Under the pieces are notes generated by a model. That model was given only the letters and a program-made list of their open reading frames with translations. It made no database searches and was not told the origin of the DNA. From Semisulcospira habei (taxonomy: Eukaryota; Mollusca; Gastropoda; Semisulcospiridae): a stretch of 64,000 nt of DNA. A program made the position numbers and the translations under genes. The stretch is taken from assembly GCA_036245525.1 (NCBI GenBank), contig BTPG01000004.1:214270523-214334522 (forward strand), read 5' to 3'. Shown piece after piece: positions 35,259 to 47,257 of this stretch (position 1 is the stretch's first letter; every line of letters starts with the position of its first letter).

Positions 35259-36257
35259 TGGAGCAGTGTTCGTCTGTGTTCGTCGACACGCGAAGATTGG
35301 CACCGAGCGGCCGAACCGCTGCGCTGTGTGACTGTACGAGTCAATAGCAGGTGGAAATGTTTCTCCAAGTTTACGGCATCTTAAATACAAGTCCCCATTT
35401 CGTCGTCTGCCCCTCCCCCCTCCCCCTCCCACCCCGGTCTAATCTAACCGTACATGTCCCTCCGGCCCACCCCCGTACGAGTCACAGCCCCCCCCAGCCC
35501 CCCCCCCCAGCCCCCCCCAGCCTCCCCCAGCCCCCCCCCAGCCCCCCCCCCCCCCCCGTGGCCTAGCGAAGGAGTCATACGTGTAACTAAAGATGGGCTC
35601 AGCGTGAACTGAGGTGGACCGTGTTTACCTCGCCGTTTGCACCACGTGTGTGTGTCGATGGCAGAGCCAGTCTTGTTCTAAAGAAAACTCTTCGAATTAG
35701 GCGTTGACTCTCTGTTCCAGATACAAAGTATTCTCCTTTCGAGTGCCGTCTGTGTAGTTTTTGACAACTCCGCGAATTGAGCAGACGTCAACCGTTTTTG
35801 TTATCATCAGTACAGCCGAGTGTGCGAATGGTGTGGTCTGTGCATGATGCATGGCTTTAAAGCGTGAGGCGTTGACTTCAAGTATATCTTGAGTAGTCAG
35901 TCAAACGTTTTAAACTGCGCGTTTGCTTTCAGATAAGAGTGGTGGATTCGTGCACTGGGGTTGCTTTTTGCTGATTTCAGTGCTTTGAAAACTGTTTAAA
36001 CAGTGAAAAATAGTCATCGCCACAGCGTCTGGTTTGCGTAATCTCGGAATTCCTGCCCACTTTCAAACGTCCAACAAAGTACATTTGAAAAAAAAAAAAC
36101 AACATCTGAAGGTAAGGCTATTTTGATAATTATTTGTATTTTCAAACACTCATATGCATCAGTTGTGCGGCAGGATTATCTGCTGGTCTGTGAATTTCAA
36201 CCGTACGAACAAGCAGCTATGTTCGCGTCTGAGTAGTCCGACATCGCTTTGTCATTC
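35259..36257. other. No gene seen; C-rich tract
   Basis: 35400-35560 is very C-rich with CAGCCCC repeats. 35580-36250 appears unique, without recognised coding. Confidence 0.5.
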
Positions 36258-36357
36258 ACGTGTCTAGTTTTACGTCATATCCATTCAGTCTGTGTCTAGT
36301 GTTACGTCATATCCATTCAGTCTGTGTCTAGTTTTACGTCATATCCATTCAGTCTGC
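36258..36357. repeat. 32-bp tandem repeat, three copies
   Basis: Unit GTGTCTAGTTTTACGTCATA, TCCATTCAGTCT, three consecutive copies with one substitution. Confidence 0.92.
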
Positions 36358-36407
36358 TCGGGCTACAAGATCTGTCTTTATTTTTTATTTATTTCTACTC
36401 GTCTGGG

Positions 36408-36520
36408 GCCAGTTTCATGAATGAGCTTAGTCCTGCGCCAGCCACTAAGCAAGGTGCTCCGCTATAGCGGAGCACCTTGCTTAGAGGCTGGCGCAGGACT
36501 AAGCTCCCTCAGGAGCTGTA
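36408..36520. repeat. Palindrome PalD, copy 3 (most regular)
   Basis: GAGCTTAGTCCTGCGCCAGC, CACTAAGCAAGGTGCTCCGC / GCGGAGCACCTTGCTTAGAG, GCTGGCGCAGGACTAAGCTC, with the centre TATA. This is probably closest to the family's full hairpin. Confidence 0.92.
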
Positions 36521-36707
36521 ACGTAGTCCCCTGCAGGCAGCTCTCAAAACCACGAGTCTTTGCAATATCTGGGGACCCGTGTGGGACCCGCAAAGCACTC
36601 TGGCTACACGCTCGCCTAAACAGCTGACGAGCGTAACATTCCTGGGATGCAAGTTACCAGAATTTCGCCCTCACTCCGCACGGCGGCGCCCCCCCCCCCC
36701 CCCCCCC

Positions 36708-37040
36708 ACCCGGGTCTGCCCTGGGGGACTTGGGTTGGGTTACTACTTTTTAGTTCCCAGGGTCACCCTGGTCAGCCCCACCGGGTGGGCTTTCCCCTCT
36801 TTTCTGGGGCATGTGTTTCTGTCTACCCTTGGTCCATTCACCTGTATTTTACTGTCTGCGCTGCTGCCTCTAGCTCTTGATATTGGATGTGTGTTGCTAA
36901 ATGGTCTTAGGTTTATTTAGCGTATTAGACCGGCTGGCGACATACATTCAATGTTCTGTTTAGTTTTTTTTCACAAGCAGTGCAGGCACGTCCTGAGAAA
37001 ATCTTGTTGCTGTCGGAACGTTAAGCAATGTACAAGAATG
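36708..37040 (+). mobile_element. Retroposon J, copy 1
   Basis: From ACCCGGGTCTGCCCTGGGGG to GTCGGAACGTTAAGCAATGT. Same order of blocks as 42290-42650 and reverse of 41723-42097. Non-coding, SINE-sized. A C run precedes it (36688-36707). Confidence 0.85.
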
Positions 37041-37149
37041 TACAACCGCACGGCGCAATTAATGATTTAAAAGCAGGTAGCACCCAACAACGCCAGAGGG
37101 CGCAACGGGCAGTAAGCAAGCAAGCAAGTATTCAACGGCGTAAAGCTGA

Positions 37150-37585
37150 AATACCATAGTATACTTTTTCGGACAGTGTACACTGTCCAGTGTTGAACTA
37201 TACCCCGTGTACACTGTCCAGTGTTGAACTGTACCCCGGGCACACTGTCCAGTGTTGAACTGTCCAAGACTTTTCAAGTTTCGGGCGATAGGTTACGTGA
37301 ATAACGATTGCGACATTGGCATCAGTACTATAATGAATCTCATTCTGCGGGAAACAAGTCCGGAAATGTATGAATGGGAAGATTATTGAACAGTTCAATG
37401 AGTATATTATATACTACCACAAACTAGAAATGAATGTTGAGCGTTACGACGCGGCTGAGCGACACTATTTCTCATAGGAACCGAGACTTTGAAAGTCTTG
37501 GACAGTTTAACACCGGACAGCACACACGGTGCAGTATAGTTCATCACTGGACAGTGTACACGGGATACAGTGTCCGAAAAAGTAT
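37150..37585. repeat. Palindrome PalK with 31-bp repeats
   Basis: The left arm 37158-37290 contains TATACTTTTTCGGACAGTGT and three 31-bp repeats (TGTACACTGTCCAGTGTTGA, ACT). The right arm 37480-37585 is their inverted counterpart (TCACTGGACAGTGTACACGG, CCGAAAAAGTAT). A spacer of about 190 bp lies between. The right arm continues at 38522 after a LINE insertion. Confidence 0.8.
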
Positions 37586-38512
37586 TACTTACTTACTTAC
37601 TTACTTACGCCTGTCACCCCTCCCCGGGTATGGGCCGTCGACGAGAGACCTCCAGCAACTCCTGTCCTGTGCTTCTCCTTCGATTTTACTCCAGGTGGTT
37701 CCCAGTCTCTTGATGTCTGCTTGGAGGTCTCAACGCCAGGTGTTTCTCGGCCTGCCTCTTTTCCTCTTTCCCTGGGGGTTCCATGACAATGCCTGCCTAG
37801 TGATACTGGAAGCTCAGACTGTGACCAATCCATCCCCATCTTCTTCGCCCAATTTCATTCTCTGCTGTTATCTGCTCTGTTCTCTCCCAGAGTCTGACGT
37901 TGCTGATCTTCTCTGACCAGTGGATTTTCAAAATTCTTCTAAGGCAACTGTTTATGAAGATCTGTACTCTGTTGACTGTGGTTTTTGTCAATCTCCAAAT
38001 CTCTGCTCCATATAGGAGAACTGCTTTTACGTTGGAGTTGAAAATCCGGACTTTGGTGTGTTGTGACAGCTCTCTGGAACTCCACACATTTTTCAACTGG
38101 TGAAAGACTGCTCTGGCTTTACCGATTCGTGCTCTGACATCTGCATCAGTGCCGCCTTTTTTGTTCATGATGCTCCCGAGATAGGTGAAGGACTCCACCT
38201 CCTCCAACGGGGTGCCAGCAAGCAAGACTGGTTCTTCCCTGGTTGCGTTCAGCCTCATTGTCTTTGTTTCCTGTTTGTGGATGGTGAGGCCCACTTGGGA
38301 CGAGATGTCAGCAAGCCTCGTGTTCTTGTCCTGCATTTGTTGATGAGTGTGGGACAGTAAAGCCAAGTCGTCTGCAAAATCGAGGTCGTCAAGCTGTGTC
38401 CACAGTATCCACTGTATTCCACTTCGTCTGTGCTTTGTGGTCCTCTTCATGACCCAGTCTATGGCCAGTAGGAAGAGGAACGGAGACAGCAAACATCCCT
38501 GCCTGACACCGG
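37586..38512 (-). mobile_element. LINE fragment inserted in PalK
   Basis: Flanked by AAAAAGTAT at 37577-37585 and 38513-38521, a 9-bp target duplication. The 3' tail is (GTAA)n on the minus strand, at 37586-37607 on the plus strand. 5'-truncated within RT. Confidence 0.87.
37597..38512 (-). pseudogene. LINE reverse transcriptase, C-terminal part
   Basis: Begins within the RT motif [19 protein letters not shown] (about 38510) and continues with [16 protein letters not shown] (catalytic Asp pair), [53 protein letters not shown] frameshift near 37830 moves the final segment to another frame. A common invertebrate non-LTR family; clade not assigned. Inactive. Confidence 0.87.
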
Positions 38513-38521
38513 AAAAAGTAT

Positions 38522-38804
38522 ACTACAAGGAAAACTAACGACGTTCTAGAGGTGAATTAAATCGCCTCAAGGACTGACAGGCCTGTGGGCGGATTGTTGT
38601 ACAAAAGCGTGCGTTCAGTGGTAATGGACGTCCGAAAAGGTTACACGGATGAGACATCTACAGTTACTGATGAGACGTCAATCCCGGCGGTGAGCAAAAA
38701 GTATATAAGAGTTTCATAAGTCGAGTGCATGAGTCTTGAACAGATGTAAAACTATGCACTGCTGCTTAGGGTTGTATTTGCCGGGAAGGTTTGGGTAAAC
38801 ATTC
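38522..38804. other. No gene seen
   Basis: Continuation of the PalK right arm for about 15 bp, then unrecognised DNA. Confidence 0.45.
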
Positions 38805-38824
38805 CACAGTGTGTGTGCGTGTGT

Positions 38825-38866
<42 letters not shown>

Positions 38867-38873
38867 GTGTGTG

Positions 38874-38915
<42 letters not shown>

Positions 38916-39058
38916 TGCTTGTGTGCATATCACCAGACTGTTTGTATGTGCTTGTCTGTGTGTGTGCCACTGTATGTGTGCGCGCGTGTGTGCGTGTGTG
39001 TCACTGTGTGTGTAGGTGTGTGTGTCAAGGTGTGTGTGTGTTTGCGCGCGTGAGAGCG
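38805..39058. repeat. (GT)n array replacing a PalA left half
   Basis: GT/GC dinucleotide array that ends directly at the right half of a PalA element. Confidence 0.92.
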
Positions 39059-39125
39059 TGCTCATGAGGATCTATGCCTCTTGCAGTTGGACTCTGTTCA
39101 GTTTCCTTGGTAGTGAAGGGGTTAA
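39059..39125. mobile_element. PalA right half only
   Basis: CTCATGAGGATCTATGCCTC, TTGCAGTTGG and a right end AGTGAAGGGGTTAA. The left half is missing and GT repeats abut the stem tip. Confidence 0.85.
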
Positions 39126-39146
39126 ATAACAATTTGTGTGTGTGAG

Positions 39147-39148
<2 letters not shown>

Positions 39149-39231
<83 letters not shown>
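39149..39231. repeat. (GA)n array
   Basis: Pure GA, followed by (AATC)n and a reversed LINE 3' end. Confidence 0.95.
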
Positions 39232-40600
<1,369 letters not shown>

Positions 40601-40663
40601 GCTTGTGCCAGATTAGCTTGTAGCAAGGCTACAGGCGCCACGCCAAGCCTGCACAACCCTCCA

Positions 40664-40675
40664 CACACACACACA

Positions 40676-40754
<79 letters not shown>

Positions 40755-40789
40755 GCACACACACACACACACACACACAACACACACAC

Positions 40790-40829
<40 letters not shown>
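40664..40829. repeat. (CA)n array
   Basis: CA array with GCACGC and CAACAC interruptions. A second CA array is at 40979-41029. Confidence 0.95.
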
Positions 40830-40830
<1 letters not shown>

Positions 40831-40975
40831 CAGTATATCATCTACACATACATTCTATCACTTAAAACTATACAACAGCAAATATAAAAAGTATAAAGGA
40901 TTTTGTACATAAAACCGCTATTGTTCTCATCATAAAAATCAACACGGCTCACTCCAACACTGAAACATAAACAGG

Positions 40976-41029
<54 letters not shown>

Positions 41030-41031
<2 letters not shown>

Positions 41032-41707
41032 AACACAAAACCCTCAGAGTGGGTTACCTACCATTTTATGTGAAAATGGGTTCCCATATTTCTATTTATT
41101 CTAGGGCTCTGGAGTTGATGCGAATGTTTAGAACTCACCTTATAACTGAGCTCTACAACTTAAAATAAAATAGACATTTTCTAGAAACAGAGCCACTGGA
41201 TGGAAAAAAAAAATGGGTTTTTACCCAAAAAGTGGGTGCCTCTCACACAAAACTGGGATTACAGTGAAAATACCTCACTAAAGATACCTTTGGTTGATTT
41301 TACTATTATGATTGTTTGAGTGGGGTTGTAAGGGGGTTGGGGGAGGGGGGGGGGAGAAGTGTGTGTGTGTGGTGGGGGGGGGGGGAGAGGGGGTCATCAC
41401 TTTTGGTTTATAGAGCTGCTCAATGCGCTCTTATGAATGAAAGATTTTCATTAGTAGATCATTTCAGAGGCGCACACTGAGTTGCACGTCGAACCACTCA
41501 CAAATACTCATTTGGAGTGCACCAGATGGATCCAGTTGGCAAAGTCCCACATTCCACACTATAGGACAGCTAAGACTGAAAAGCAATCGCGGCGTTTATG
41601 GCGCGGTACAAGGTTTAAAACTAAGAAAATGTTGTTTTTAGAAGCGTGTCGGGCAAAAGTTTTATGAAAACTGTTTTAAAACCTCTTTTAATTCAACTTT
41701 TCTTAAT
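41030..41707. other. No gene seen; G-rich tract
   Basis: G-rich 41325-41392. No gene or family recognised. Confidence 0.5.
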
Positions 41708-41722
41708 GTTAAAAGTGTTTTA

Positions 41723-42097
41723 TTGTACATTACTTAACGTCCCGACAGCAACAAGGCTTTCTCAGGACGTGCCTGCACTGCTTGTGAAAAAACAACAACT
41801 AAACAGAACATTGAATGTATGTCGCCAGCCGGTCAAATACATTAAATAAACCTAACACATGGGGCCTACACAAAGCTAAGACCATTTAGCAACACACATC
41901 CAATATCAAGAGCTACAGGCAGTGCGGACAGTAGGGAGAGTTTTATAAAGGCAAATACAGGTGAATGGACAAAGGGCCGACAGAGACACATGCCCCAGAA
42001 TAGAGAGAAAAACCCACCCTGTGGGGCTGACCAGGGTGCCCTTGGGAAATAAAAAGTAGTTAACCCCACCAAAGTCCCCCAGGGCAGACCCGGGTGG
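41723..42097 (-). mobile_element. Retroposon J, full copy with 15-bp target duplication
   Basis: GTTAAAAGTGTTTTA stands at 41708-41722 and again at 42098-42112, bounding a 375-bp insertion. In element orientation it runs from CCCACCCGGGTCTGCCCTGG to GGACGTTAAGTAATGTACAA. No open frame and no clear A/B box. The size and long target duplication point to LINE-driven retroposition. Confidence 0.9.
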
Positions 42098-42196
42098 GTT
42101 AAAAGTGTTTTAATTTACAAGCGTGTCGTAACTGATATGCATCTATTCCAACGTATAGTGCTGGATATTTTTCCCATCCTCGCCTTCTCTCTTCGC

Positions 42197-42303
42197 TCAA
42201 CACTCGACTTTCCAGTCCTTCCCTGAAACACCCCCAACCGGTCTGCCCTCAACACTCGACTTTCCAGTCCTTCCTTCAAACACCCCCAACCGGGTCTGCC
42301 CTG
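42197..42303. repeat. About 53-bp tandem duplication
   Basis: CAACACTCGACTTTCCAGTC to CAACCGG(G)TCTGCCCT is present twice in a row. The second copy runs into the start of retroposon J. Confidence 0.88.
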
Positions 42304-42650
42304 GGGGACGTTTTAGTTCCCAGGGGCACCCTGGTCAGCCCCACAGGGTGGGTTTTTTCTCTATATTCCGGGGGCATGTGTTTCTGTCTACCCTTGGTCC
42401 ATTCACCTGCATTTTCCTTTTTTAAACTCTCCCTACTGTCTGCGCTGCCTGTGGCTCTTGATATTCGATGTGTGTTGCTAAATGGTCTTAGCTTTATTTA
42501 GGCCCCATGTCGTAGGTTTTATTTAACGTATTGGACCGGCTGGCGACATACATTCAATATTCTGTTGAGTTTTTGTCACTAGCAGTGCAGGCACGTCCTG
42601 AGAAAGTCTTGTTGCTGTCGGGACGTTAAGCAATGTACAATCAATCAACC
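42290..42650 (+). mobile_element. Retroposon J, copy 3
   Basis: Starts CCGGGTCTGCCCTGGGGG, ends GGGACGTTAAGCAATGTACA and AATCAATC. Opposite orientation to 41723-42097, so the two could form a large hairpin with a spacer of about 190 bp. Confidence 0.88.
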
Positions 42651-43985
42651 TTCCTTCAAACGGACAGCATTCACACAAATAATACTTTACTATTACATCA
42701 GAAAATGGCCCATCCAAGCCTGCACTCTTTTAACTGCACTAAACGACTGACTGTAGCAGACGACGCATGAAACGACGCTGACTCTGTGACGTCATTTCCA
42801 TTCAATCAATTTGTGCATACAATCCAAAACGAGATGCGGCATTGATAACATCGACAAACCTACAACATAAAGCAACAGGTTCAACCAAAAGGTCGGGCAG
42901 GACAAAAGACAACAGCAGCCTCACCCAAAGTCTAAACGTCCTCTCTTACAATGCGCACTCATACAATCACTTCACTTCTTAGCAACCGGCGCACGAATAT
43001 AATTATAGGCTAAGTCAAACTAAAACAGAAGATAGTGGCGGAAAACCCTTTAAAATAGAAACAAACAACGACGTTTCAGATCAAATATTCTTCATCTGAC
43101 ATGGAAACAAACGTAGAAAACGTATAGGCTAAGTCCCTGGTGAACGTATACATGAATCTCAAATTTCGAACTAGACATGACCTTTCTCCACATCACCCCG
43201 GAAGTACATTACAACTCAACACTTTTTTTAACAAAACAACCACACCCTCAAATAACAAACCTAATTTTGTAGAAACATAAACAATTTACTCCCTGAAACA
43301 ACAAAATATCCCCCCTGACCATATCAACTATGAAGTTATTTATAGCTGAGAAGGGTGATGTAATACATACACGCTCATTTTCAGGGTTCTGTGCGCACAA
43401 CACACACACACGTTGCTGGGAGGGACAAGTTTTCAAACATACTACAGGCGTGTCTGTTAAACACAAAAGTGCATGTTTTAACGCCAAAACGAGAAAAACT
43501 GATCTTTTTATTTTTTTATGAATCTTTACCCCAAGACAATGCAGAAACAACCCTCAGAAAAAATGGGTGTCTGACTTGGTCACCCAGATTTTAACACCCC
43601 CCCCCCCCCCCAGTTTTCATAAGGATGGTAAAGACAGTAACCCATTTGAGCCCTTCCGTGTACACACACACTGGCACACACACACGCGCGCGTGCGCAAG
43701 CACGTAGGGATGCGCGCGTGCACACATACACTTGCACACACACAGGTAAAACACACCCGCACACACACGCGATAGCGGCCGCACAGCTAGATGCTATAGT
43801 CTGCCATGGAATTGTGAATAAGCCAGATATTCAGTGTGACTAGACTTGTATAGCGATCCCGCAACCACCGCGCGCGCGGGTCGACGGGAAGAAACCACAG
43901 CACTGCCACGCGGCGCGAGCGCCCAATGCTGTGTCTATCGACGGCATCCCGTCTGGCCAGCCGAGTCCATGGGGTCATGGATATT
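42651..43985. other. No gene seen
   Basis: Mostly unique-looking DNA. A poly-C run at 43599-43612, CA/CG-rich at 43661-43770, CGCGCGCG near 43870. No coding supported. Confidence 0.5.
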
Positions 43986-44160
43986 ACATACAATACAATA
44001 CAATACAATACAATACAATACAATACAATACAATACAATACAATACAACTTTATTGTCTGTTCGAGTCCAGGCACGACAGAAATTTGCCTTTCGGGCTCG
44101 TCATGAAACAACAATATAAGACATTAACAAACGCTGCAAACGGCATATCATGAAAAATTA
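43986..44160 (-). mobile_element. LINE-type 3' end with (ATACA)n tail
   Basis: About 12 ATACA units followed by ACTTTATTGTCTGTTCGAGT: a reversed 3' terminus in the same style as the other LINE tails here. Confidence 0.65.
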
Positions 44161-44286
44161 TCATTGCAGCAATCTATCACAAGCAATCTGTCACAAGATG
44201 CGGCTTGCTGGAATGCCAGCGGTATATTACATGCGTTCATAAATGTTAGAAGAGAATGCAGACTATCCGGGAAATGCCGCACAAGG

Positions 44287-44391
<105 letters not shown>

Positions 44392-44585
44392 GGCTATGAA
44401 CCCGCGCTGTCGGTTCGACACCTGATCTTGATTCAGCAATCCATAGCCGCCGATGTCACGCACCACTGATTTTTGCATATGTGTGGGAAACATATCAATT
44501 CACACAGCCGTTTCACATCCGCAGTCAATAAACTGCAAACGCCAAAAATATGCTTCATGACTTTCCATTCCAGAGTCAGTACAGG

Positions 44586-44692
44586 AGATGGGTGGACTAT
44601 GACACCTCAAGACGATATCTGATTAGCTTGGCGCCTGAAGGCGCCAAGGTAATCAAGCGCTACCCTTGATATTGACACGGTCGATGAAATTC
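44586..44692. repeat. PalC palindrome, diverged
   Basis: GATTAGCTTGGCGCCTGAAG and GCGCCAAGGTAATCAAGCGC around the tip; outer arms GAGATGGGTGGACTATGACA / TGACACGGTCGATGAAATTC are eroded. Confidence 0.78.
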
Positions 44693-44779
44693 ACGCGACT
44701 TACGTGCCCCACCCGCACTACCCACACCCACACACAGAGTTATAAAACATTAAAACTTACTGGTGCGTTTTTTACTCGC

Positions 44780-45098
44780 AAAAACACAACCAACCATCTC
44801 CCGCACCCCTCCCAACTCTCCAACCCCTCCCCCCTCAAAATAAAAAAAAAACCCCAACAAAAACAAACAAACAAACAAAACAAAACAACCACCCCCCCCC
44901 CCCCCCCGAATAAAAAGAGAATAAAAACAAAAAACAACCTTAAGACAACACCCCCCACCCCCCTAAAAAAAAAAATAAAAAAACAACAACCCCCCTCCCG
45001 CCCCCCCCCCCCCCCCCCGCCAATAAAAAACAAAGAATCCCCCAAAAAAACAAACAAACAAACAAACAAACAAACCCCAACCCCCCCCCCAAAAAAAA

Positions 45099-45150
<52 letters not shown>

Positions 45151-45330
45151 TCCACAAAAACAACACCCCCCTCTCCCCGCGAAAACAAACAAACAAAACT
45201 AACAACAACAAACAAACAAACCCCCACAAAAACAACAAGCCAACCCACAAACCCTACAAGACAAAGAAACAAACAAACAAAACAAAACCTCAAACCAACA
45301 ACAGCGACTACAACCAAACACAAAGCGCGC
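44780..45330. repeat. A/C-rich low-complexity block
   Basis: CAAA arrays alternating with poly-C and poly-A runs. Long Lys/Pro and Phe/Gly frames are artefacts. Confidence 0.93.
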
Positions 45331-45645
45331 ACTTACCTCACAGTGGGCCGTCTGTCTGTCTCACTTGCCCAAGACGACGCAAACCGTTCGAATCACTCAG
45401 CCGTGACGACTCGAGTATCAACATTCCCATTCGCTCCTTGAGGAGAATTTGTACGTGATACCTCAAACAGCTCTTCCCATTATGGCGTTGCGTGCTTGAA
45501 ATTGATTAAAACACCTCCGTTTTTGTCGGCCACTGAGCTCGTGAACGAAACAAACGAGTTTAGGAAAGGTAGGAACTTGTGACAGACGTGCTGAGTGGCT
45601 GTGACTGCGGGCCAAGTTGGTTTCTTTTCTTCGGTGTCCCCATAT
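45331..45645. other. No gene seen
   Basis: Short stretch of unique-looking DNA with no recognised feature. Confidence 0.5.
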
Positions 45646-46118
45646 TTAACCCCTTTAGCCCGCACGCACTGCAGCAGGAGATGGATCGACCGTGATAATG
45701 CAAGGGTGGCGTCAGATTTTTTAGTTGTATGGTACACGTATATCTTGGGTGTGTGTGAGCATTTTTTGTTAGTATGTTTACTCTGCTAAGTTTATTTTCC
45801 TTGTATATCTCGTTGCGTGAGGGTGTATGTCAGGGCATATATATGTGCTGTAGGATGCAAGGTGTGTGTATGTTAGCATGTCATTTGTACGGCGCCTAGA
45901 GCTTTTCTATCAAAAGTATAGGCGCCTTAAAAATATACATTATTATTATTATTACTATTAGATTCCATTGGCGCCTGATCGACCATGATAATGCAAGGGT
46001 AGTGCCGGGTTAGCTTGGCGCCTGACGGCGCCAAGCTAATCCGGCACTGCCCTTGCATTATCATGGTCGATCCATCTCCTGAATGGTAGATAGTTGTTAT
46101 TTGCGGCCGTGGGGTTAA
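45646..46118. mobile_element. PalC MITE with an inserted SINE-like tail
   Basis: TTAACCCCTTTAGCCCGCAC at the left and GCGGCCGTGGGGTTAA at the right. The first arm (ATCGACCGTGATAATGCAAG) is interrupted at about 45716 by 245 bp ending TAGGCGCCTTAAAAATATAC plus an ATT tail (45716-45961). A complete hairpin (ATCGACCATGATAATGCAAG / CTTGCATTATCATGGTCGAT) follows at 45979-46074. Confidence 0.82.
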
Positions 46119-46195
46119 ATGGGCTAACCCTCCCGTGCATGCAGCCCGCGGTAAGACGTACACAGTAGATGCACAGGTGGTTGCTTGCACAGACA

Positions 46196-46411
46196 TGAAC
46201 TCACCCTCCCCCGACACCGAAATCCCCCAATTTTGCCGCTGTCCTCTGAAGACTGCATTCTAGGGCAGGACACAGATCGACCATGATAGTTCAAAGGTGA
46301 TGCCAGAATAGCTTGGCGCCCATAGGCGCCAAGCTATTCTGGCATCACCCTTGAACTATCATGGTCGATCCTTATCTTGCTGTGGTGTGTTTCTGGGGTA
46401 GCATGAGTTAA
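46196..46411. mobile_element. PalB MITE, full copy
   Basis: Body CTCTGAAGACTGCATTCTAG, then arms ATCGACCATGATAGTTCAAA, GGTGATGCCAGAATAGCTTG, GCGCC and their complement, then GGTAGCATGAGTTAA. It is the reference for the PalB arms. Confidence 0.9.
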
Positions 46412-46487
46412 CCCGTCTCTGCGAGTGGACGTGGATTATGTAAACTTCTGAAATAATTGTCAGTTCAACATCAAAGATCCCCCCCTT

Positions 46488-46540
46488 AAACAAACAAACA
46501 AACAAACAAACAAACACAAACAAACAAACAAACAACCAAA
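46488..46540. repeat. (CAAA)n array
   Basis: Tetranucleotide array upstream of a PalA hairpin. Confidence 0.92.
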
Positions 46541-46565
46541 ATGAAATCGATACAAAGTGGTGTCA

Positions 46566-46661
46566 GCAAGAGGCATAGATCCTCACAAGCCCCCCCCCCC
46601 CTCCCCGTCACAGCCCCCTCCCCCGCAACTGCGGGGGCTCATGAGGATCCACGCCTCTTGC
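46566..46661. repeat. PalA palindrome with C-rich loop insertion
   Basis: GCAAGAGGCATAGATCCTCA / TGAGGATCCACGCCTCTTGC. About 30 bp of C-rich DNA is inserted on the left side of the loop. Confidence 0.88.
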
Positions 46662-46807
46662 AGATTGATCGCACTTAAGGGGTCAAAGTTGTTAGCAACA
46701 CAGGTCACTGAAAACAGCACGCCTTTCCACTGGTCTGAAAATCAAACTAGTAGGGGAGTGCGTGCGTGCGTGTGTGTATGTTCGTGTGTCGTGCGTGTGT
46801 GAGTGGG

Positions 46808-46808
<1 letters not shown>

Positions 46809-46861
<53 letters not shown>

Positions 46862-46995
46862 GGGGGGGGGGAGAATGCGAAGTAGCTGGCTTTGCCAAAC
46901 CAGAAGCTTGTCGTGAGGAAAGTGTCCTAACAGTGGGTGGGGGGGGGGGGGGGGGGTGGTTCGAATTGAGAGTGACAGGTGTGTGTCGGTCATGT

Positions 46996-47059
<64 letters not shown>

Positions 47060-47115
47060 GATGGTGTAGAGAGGCTTATTTTGCTGGTCGTCCATTCCCC
47101 CCCCCCCCCCCACGC
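46809..47115. repeat. (GT)n, poly-G and poly-C runs
   Basis: GT arrays at 46809-46858 and 46994-47058, G runs at 46860-46872 and 46937-46957, a C run at 47097-47112. Between them lies short unique DNA. Confidence 0.92.
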
Positions 47116-47257
47116 ACACACACATCGACGAGTAGGGACAACGTCCGAGCAAGAGAGAGGGGCGTAGGGGTGGCGTTAGTGGCGGTCATGCTAATGTTGG
47201 GGCGTCCGTACACACTGATCATGCCTATAAAACTGCAGCCTCTCTATCATGTCCTAA

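Noticed and set aside
36421..36920. Plus-strand frames over PalD and retroposon J
   Set aside because: They cross a palindrome and a non-coding retroposon, and equivalent frames are broken in the other J copies.
44666..45332. Lys/Pro-rich and Phe/Gly-rich frames
   Set aside because: A/C homopolymer and CAAA low-complexity DNA.
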